DNA from: Verrucomicrobiales bacterium
Lineage (GTDB): Bacteria > Verrucomicrobiota > Verrucomicrobiia > Limisphaerales > UBA9464
Length of the DNA stretch: 47,664 nt
NCBI GenBank assembly: GCA_027483345.1
Contig: JAIXUV010000137.1
Coordinates: forward strand, 1 to 47,664
Reading direction: 5' to 3'
Numbering within the stretch: position 1 is the first letter of the stretch; each line of letters starts with the position of its first letter. The notes beneath the pieces were generated by a model. The model had not been told where the DNA came from. It ran no database searches and was given only the letters and a program-made list of their open reading frames with translations. Positions 44,390-47,664 of the stretch are shown here, piece by piece. Both the position numbers and the translations under genes were made by a program.

Positions 44390-45760
44390 ATGAGCCCTTC
44401 GATTCGACTTCTGCGGAACCTGCTCCCTGTCCTCGGACTGGCTTCCCTCCCATTGACCGCGGGTCCATGGAGACTGGAGGAGATCCTGGGCTTGCCGGAG
44501 TGGCTGAAGGTGGCGGGGGAACAGCGGACCCGTTACGAAACCCTCGACGGTCAGTTCCGGGCCGGACGCCAGGGTGGAGATCAGGCCTTGGCGATGCGCA
44601 CCAGCCTCACCGCCGAACTCAACACGCACCCGGTCGGGCTGTTCACCGAGATCCTCGATGCCCGGGAGTATCTCACCGACGTCGGTTCTCCGATCGACAA
44701 CACCATGGTCAATCCCTTGGAGGTGCTTCAGGCGCACGTCCGCTGGGAAGCCGGCGACCTGATCCCGGGTGGGACCAATACGTTGAAGCTGGGACGCGAG
44801 ACCTTGGACCTGGGAAATCGCCGGTTGGTGGCCCGCAACGCCTTCCGCAACACCATCAACGCGTTCACCGGAGCGGACTGGCTCTGGTCCGGCAGCCGCG
44901 GTGATTCCGTGCGGGCGTTCTGGTTCCTGCCGGTCCAGAGGCTCCCGGACGACGCAACCTCGCTGCTCGACAACGAGATCGTCGCGGACACGCAGGATCT
45001 CGACCGGCAATTCCTCGGGATGCATGCGACCTCGCGCAAACTGGCCGCGGATCTCCGTGCCGAGGTCTACTGGTACACCTTGCTGGAGGAGAACGATCCG
45101 ACGAGTCGTGGTCGGCGTCTGCACACCCCGGGTTTCCGGACATTCCGTCGGCCTGGCGTGGGGAAGTTCGACCTCGAGATCGAATCGGCGCTGCAGCGAG
45201 GCACCTCCAAGTCCGGGATCGGGAATCTTCCGGAACTCGACCACACCGCCTACTTCCTCCACGGATCGGCCGGGTACACGATCGATGTGCCGTGGACACC
45301 GAGGTTCGAGGTCGCCTACGACCAAGCCTCGGGCGACGGGTCCGCGTCGGACGGGCGCAACCAGCGTTTTGATACCCTCTTCGGAGCACGCCGTTGGGAG
45401 TACGGTCCGACCGGGATCTATGGGGCCATCGCGCGGGCCAACCTGCGTTCGCCAGGGGTCTCGCTCGGCGTGCGTCCCCGGAAGGGCCTGGAGGCCTCGG
45501 GGGCCTTTCGGCAGGTCTGGTTGGACTCCGCCGTCGACGCCTTCACGGCCGCGGGTGTCCGGGACGCGTCGGGCGGAGCCGGGGTGGACGCGGGACGGCA
45601 ACTCGAGCTTCGTCTGCGTTGGGAGGCCTTGCCCGGGAACCTCCGGTTCGACACCGGTGTCACGTGGTTCCTCCGCGGCGACTTCCTGCGTCTGGCACCG
45701 AATGCCGCCCGGAATGGCGACACCACCTACGCCTACTTCGAGGCCACGATGACCTTCTAG
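44390..45760 (+). CDS. Alginate-export-like outer-membrane beta-barrel protein
   Basis: The ATG at 44390, with GGAGG just upstream, is preferred to the tracked start at 44303. The signal peptide is RLLRNLLPVLGLASLPLTAG. The mature part has the pattern of the alginate-export (AlgE-like) family: EQRTRYETLDGQFRAG...GGDQALAMRTSL near the start, TLKLGRETLDLGNRRLVARNAFRNT in the middle, alternating strands throughout, and a terminal Phe (ATMTF) for barrel insertion. It probably lets a polysaccharide or small anionic solute through the outer membrane; no alginate genes are nearby, so the substrate is open. It diverges from the delta-60 gene with a 173-base shared promoter region. Confidence 0.83.
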   Translation: MSPSIRLLRNLLPVLGLASLPLTAGPWRLEEILGLPEWLKVAGEQRTRYETLDGQFRAGRQGGDQALAMRTSLTAELNTHPVGLFTEILDAREYLTDVGSPIDNTMVNPLEVLQAHVRWEAGDLIPGGTNTLKLGRETLDLGNRRLVARNAFRNTINAFTGADWLWSGSRGDSVRAFWFLPVQRLPDDATSLLDNEIVADTQDLDRQFLGMHATSRKLAADLRAEVYWYTLLEENDPTSRGRRLHTPGFRTFRRPGVGKFDLEIESALQRGTSKSGIGNLPELDHTAYFLHGSAGYTIDVPWTPRFEVAYDQASGDGSASDGRNQRFDTLFGARRWEYGPTGIYGAIARANLRSPGVSLGVRPRKGLEASGAFRQVWLDSAVDAFTAAGVRDASGGAGVDAGRQLELRLRWEALPGNLRFDTGVTWFLRGDFLRLAPNAARNGDTTYAYFEATMTF

Positions 45761-45791
45761 CGGAACGATCAGGAAGGGACCGGTACGCCAA

Positions 45792-45806
45792 GGCGGCCAA
45801 GCCGCC
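45792..45806. terminator. Short GC-rich hairpin after the barrel gene
   Basis: GGCGGC and GCCGCC enclose a 3-base loop about 30 bases after the stop codon. No clear T-run follows, so it is only a possible terminator. Confidence 0.3.
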
Positions 45807-46024
45807 GAGGAAGGGGAAAAGGTTGGCTGTTGCTGGCCGAACCGCACACCGGTCGTTGTTCGCCCTTTTCGGTTCCGGGATCGGGAAAGGAGGAGGAGTC
45901 CGCAGCTTGGCCGCCGCGGCTGCCTGCGGGAAATCGTTAATCCCCGATCGGGAACCATGAATGCCCTCGGGCGGCGGAGCGGACGGTTGCAGATTCAGGC
46001 CTGAACTTCGGAAGGGGTGCGTGC

Positions 46025-47664
46025 ATGATCCGGACGTTGAGCGCGACCGAGTCCAAGTCCGAAACCGTCCCCACGGCACCGACCGCCCCGATGGCGTTGC
46101 CGGAACTGCTGGCTCCGGCCGGCGACTGGGAGTGTGCGCGCGCCGCGGTCGAGAACGGCGCCGATGCGATCTACTTCGGCCTCGACCGGTTCAACGCCCG
46201 CATGCGGGCCCGGAACTTCACCGAGGCCGACCTGCCTGCGTTGATGGAGTTCCTGCACCGGCGCGGAGTGCGTGGCTACGTCACCTTCAACACGCTCGTC
46301 TTCACCGACGAACTTCCCGCCGCGGCCGACTACCTGAGGTCCATCATCGCCGCCGGCGTGGACGCCGCGATCGTCCAGGACATCGGCATCTGCCGCCTGA
46401 TCCGGAGATTGTCGCCGGACTTCCCGATCCACGGATCCACGCAGATGACGATCACGCATCCGACCGGCGTGGACTTCGCGCGGGAACTGGGCTGCGACCT
46501 CGTCGTTTTGGCCCGGGAGAATTCCATCAAGGAGATCCGGGCCATCCGGACGGCCCTGTCCGCTCCGGCCGCCGACGGTTCTCCGACCGTCGACCGCAAC
46601 CTGCCGTTGGAGGTGTTCGTGCACGGGGCGCTGTGCGTCGCCTATTCGGGTCAGTGCCTGACCAGCGAGGCCCTCGGCGGACGCAGCGCCAACCGCGGCG
46701 AATGCGCACAGGCATGTCGGATGCCGTATGAGCTGGTGTCGGACGGCAAGACGGTCGACCTCGGCGACCGCCGCTACCTCCTTTCGCCGCAGGATCTGGC
46801 CGGACTCGAGGTGATTCCGGAGCTCGTGGCGGCCGGTGTTTCCTCGCTGAAGATCGAAGGTCGGCTCAAGTCGCCGGAGTACGTGGCCAGCATCACGCGC
46901 GTGTACCGGAAAGCCTTGGACGCGCTCAGGTCGGCCTCCCCGGATCCCGAATCGCGGATCGGAAACCAGAAGTACGAGTTGGAGATGGCGTTCAGCCGGG
47001 GCCTCTACACGGGATGGTTCCGTGGGATCCAGAACCAGGAACTGGCGCATGCCCGTTTCGGGAAGAAGCGGGGCGTGCTGGTGGGCGTCGTGGAGGCCGT
47101 GGGACGCGAGGCGGTGCGCGTGCGACCCGAGGCGCCGGTGAAGCCGGGCGATGGCGTGGGCTTCGACGCCGGTCGGCCCGACCTGCCCGAAGAGGGCGGC
47201 CGGGTGTTCACCGTGCGGCCGACGCGGGAAGGGTTGGTCGAGCTGGAATTCGGCCGGGGCGCGGTGGACTTCAGCCGCATCCGGCCAGGTGACCGCATTT
47301 GGAAGACGGATGATCCGGAGCTCAGCCGCGAGCTGCGGAAGACGTTCGAGGGCGATGCGATACGGCATCAGCAGCCCGTGGACATGGAGGTCCACGGCCA
47401 CGCGGGCGCGCCGTTGACGCTGGTCGCTCGCGACCTCCAAGGGCATGTGGTGGAGGTGGCTTCGGAACTGCCGTTGGCGGTGGCGCAGAAGCGTCCGCTG
47501 TCCACCGAGGGGTTGCGCGAACAGCTCGGTCGCCTGGGTGGAACGCCCTTCCGACTCGGCCGCCTCGACAACCGGCTCGAAGGGGAGGTCATCCTGCCGG
47601 TCAGCGAACTGAACCGACTGCGCCGCGATCTGGCCGGACGTTTGGAAGCCCTTCGGGCGTCGCC
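46025..47664 (+). CDS. Peptidase U32 family protein, 3' end cut off by window edge
   Basis: Not in the ORF track because it runs off the right edge; 546 codons are visible. The ATG at 46025 follows GGAAGGGG. LPELLAPAGDWECARAAVENGADAIYFGL is the standard U32 opening. Later come HGSTQMTITHPTGVDFARELG, the family signature EVFVHGALCVAYSGQC with NRGECAQACRMPYEL (conserved Cys residues), and LKIEGRLKSPEYVA. The C-terminal extension beyond residue 330 matches larger U32 proteins (YhbU/RlhA-like). Relatives include RNA hydroxylation factors such as RlhA and proteases; the role here cannot be told apart by sequence. The large ORF at 45961-46731 is a shadow in another frame. Confidence 0.93.
   Translation, partial: MIRTLSATESKSETVPTAPTAPMALPELLAPAGDWECARAAVENGADAIYFGLDRFNARMRARNFTEADLPALMEFLHRRGVRGYVTFNTLVFTDELPAAADYLRSIIAAGVDAAIVQDIGICRLIRRLSPDFPIHGSTQMTITHPTGVDFARELGCDLVVLARENSIKEIRAIRTALSAPAADGSPTVDRNLPLEVFVHGALCVAYSGQCLTSEALGGRSANRGECAQACRMPYELVSDGKTVDLGDRRYLLSPQDLAGLEVIPELVAAGVSSLKIEGRLKSPEYVASITRVYRKALDALRSASPDPESRIGNQKYELEMAFSRGLYTGWFRGIQNQELAHARFGKKRGVLVGVVEAVGREAVRVRPEAPVKPGDGVGFDAGRPDLPEEGGRVFTVRPTREGLVELEFGRGAVDFSRIRPGDRIWKTDDPELSRELRKTFEGDAIRHQQPVDMEVHGHAGAPLTLVARDLQGHVVEVASELPLAVAQKRPLSTEGLREQLGRLGGTPFRLGRLDNRLEGEVILPVSELNRLRRDLAGRLEALRAS

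Noticed and set aside
44225-45958. 577-codon minus ORF across the barrel gene
   Set aside because: No domain, overlaps a gene with a clear signal peptide, family motifs and a C-terminal Phe.
45961-47446. ORFs 45961-46731 (+) and 45995-47446 (-) over the U32 peptidase
   Set aside because: Shadows of the open U32 frame, which runs off the edge and so is missing from the track.

Overview
The window looks like a Verrucomicrobiota chromosome, possibly near Limisphaerales/Pedosphaera. This is an inference from family content: very large secreted proteins with RCC1 repeats, DxDxDG calcium repeats and a C-terminal 'YQLESS' type domain; a delta-60 repeat protein; a UvrB/UvrC-motif 'UvrBC' protein; and a GbsR/MarR regulator beside an exosortase-associated EpsI protein. 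No rRNA, tRNA or CRISPR array was seen. The flanking DNA is GC-rich. The central part is a mosaic with long, clearly AT-richer tracts at about 11.0-14.2, 15.2-30.6 and 33.7-38.9 kb.

Layout. 1-5.5 kb: a cut-off UvrB/UvrC-motif gene (minus) and a 1530-residue secreted protein with three seven-bladed RCC1 propellers. 5.8-11 kb: a GbsR/MarR regulator with an operator-like palindrome, an EpsI-like protein, GDP-fucose synthase, a YhcH/YjgK/YiaL protein, a heptose epimerase and GDP-mannose 4,6-dehydratase. 11-15.2 kb: a deoxysugar block with an epimerase, RmlA, a plant-type NRS/ER epimerase-reductase and RmlB. 15.4-24.1 kb: an AT-rich polysaccharide block with a methyltransferase, Wzx flippase, glycosyltransferases, a Wzy-like polymerase and GDP-heptose genes hddC, gmhA and hddA. 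24.1-38.9 kb: a scrambled zone of further glycosyltransferases, an O-antigen ligase-like protein, a CDP-paratose epimerase-like protein and two acyltransferases, separated by decayed ISL3 copies plus broken IS630 and IS110 elements. 39-47.7 kb: an MsbA-like ABC exporter, a secreted delta-60 protein (minus), an alginate-export-like outer-membrane barrel and a cut-off U32 peptidase.

Together the central genes form a surface-polysaccharide locus. Sugar nucleotides (GDP-fucose, dTDP-rhamnose or a 4-epimer, GDP-D-glycero-D-manno-heptose) feed several glycosyltransferases. Wzx and Wzy flip and polymerise the repeat unit, the ligase-like protein may attach it, and methyl- and acyltransferases decorate it. 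No initiating phospho-sugar transferase, Wza/Wzc export proteins, exosortase, RmlC or GmhB is visible, so the locus is incomplete or extends beyond the window.

The most unusual points are: an RmlC-less rhamnose block with a plant/giant-virus-type bifunctional enzyme and a wrecked second copy of it; the ISL3-bracketed cassette architecture; and a family of 7-bp intergenic tandem repeats (YGACGCC), confined to GC-rich stretches, one array of which codes for the N-terminus of the heptose epimerase.
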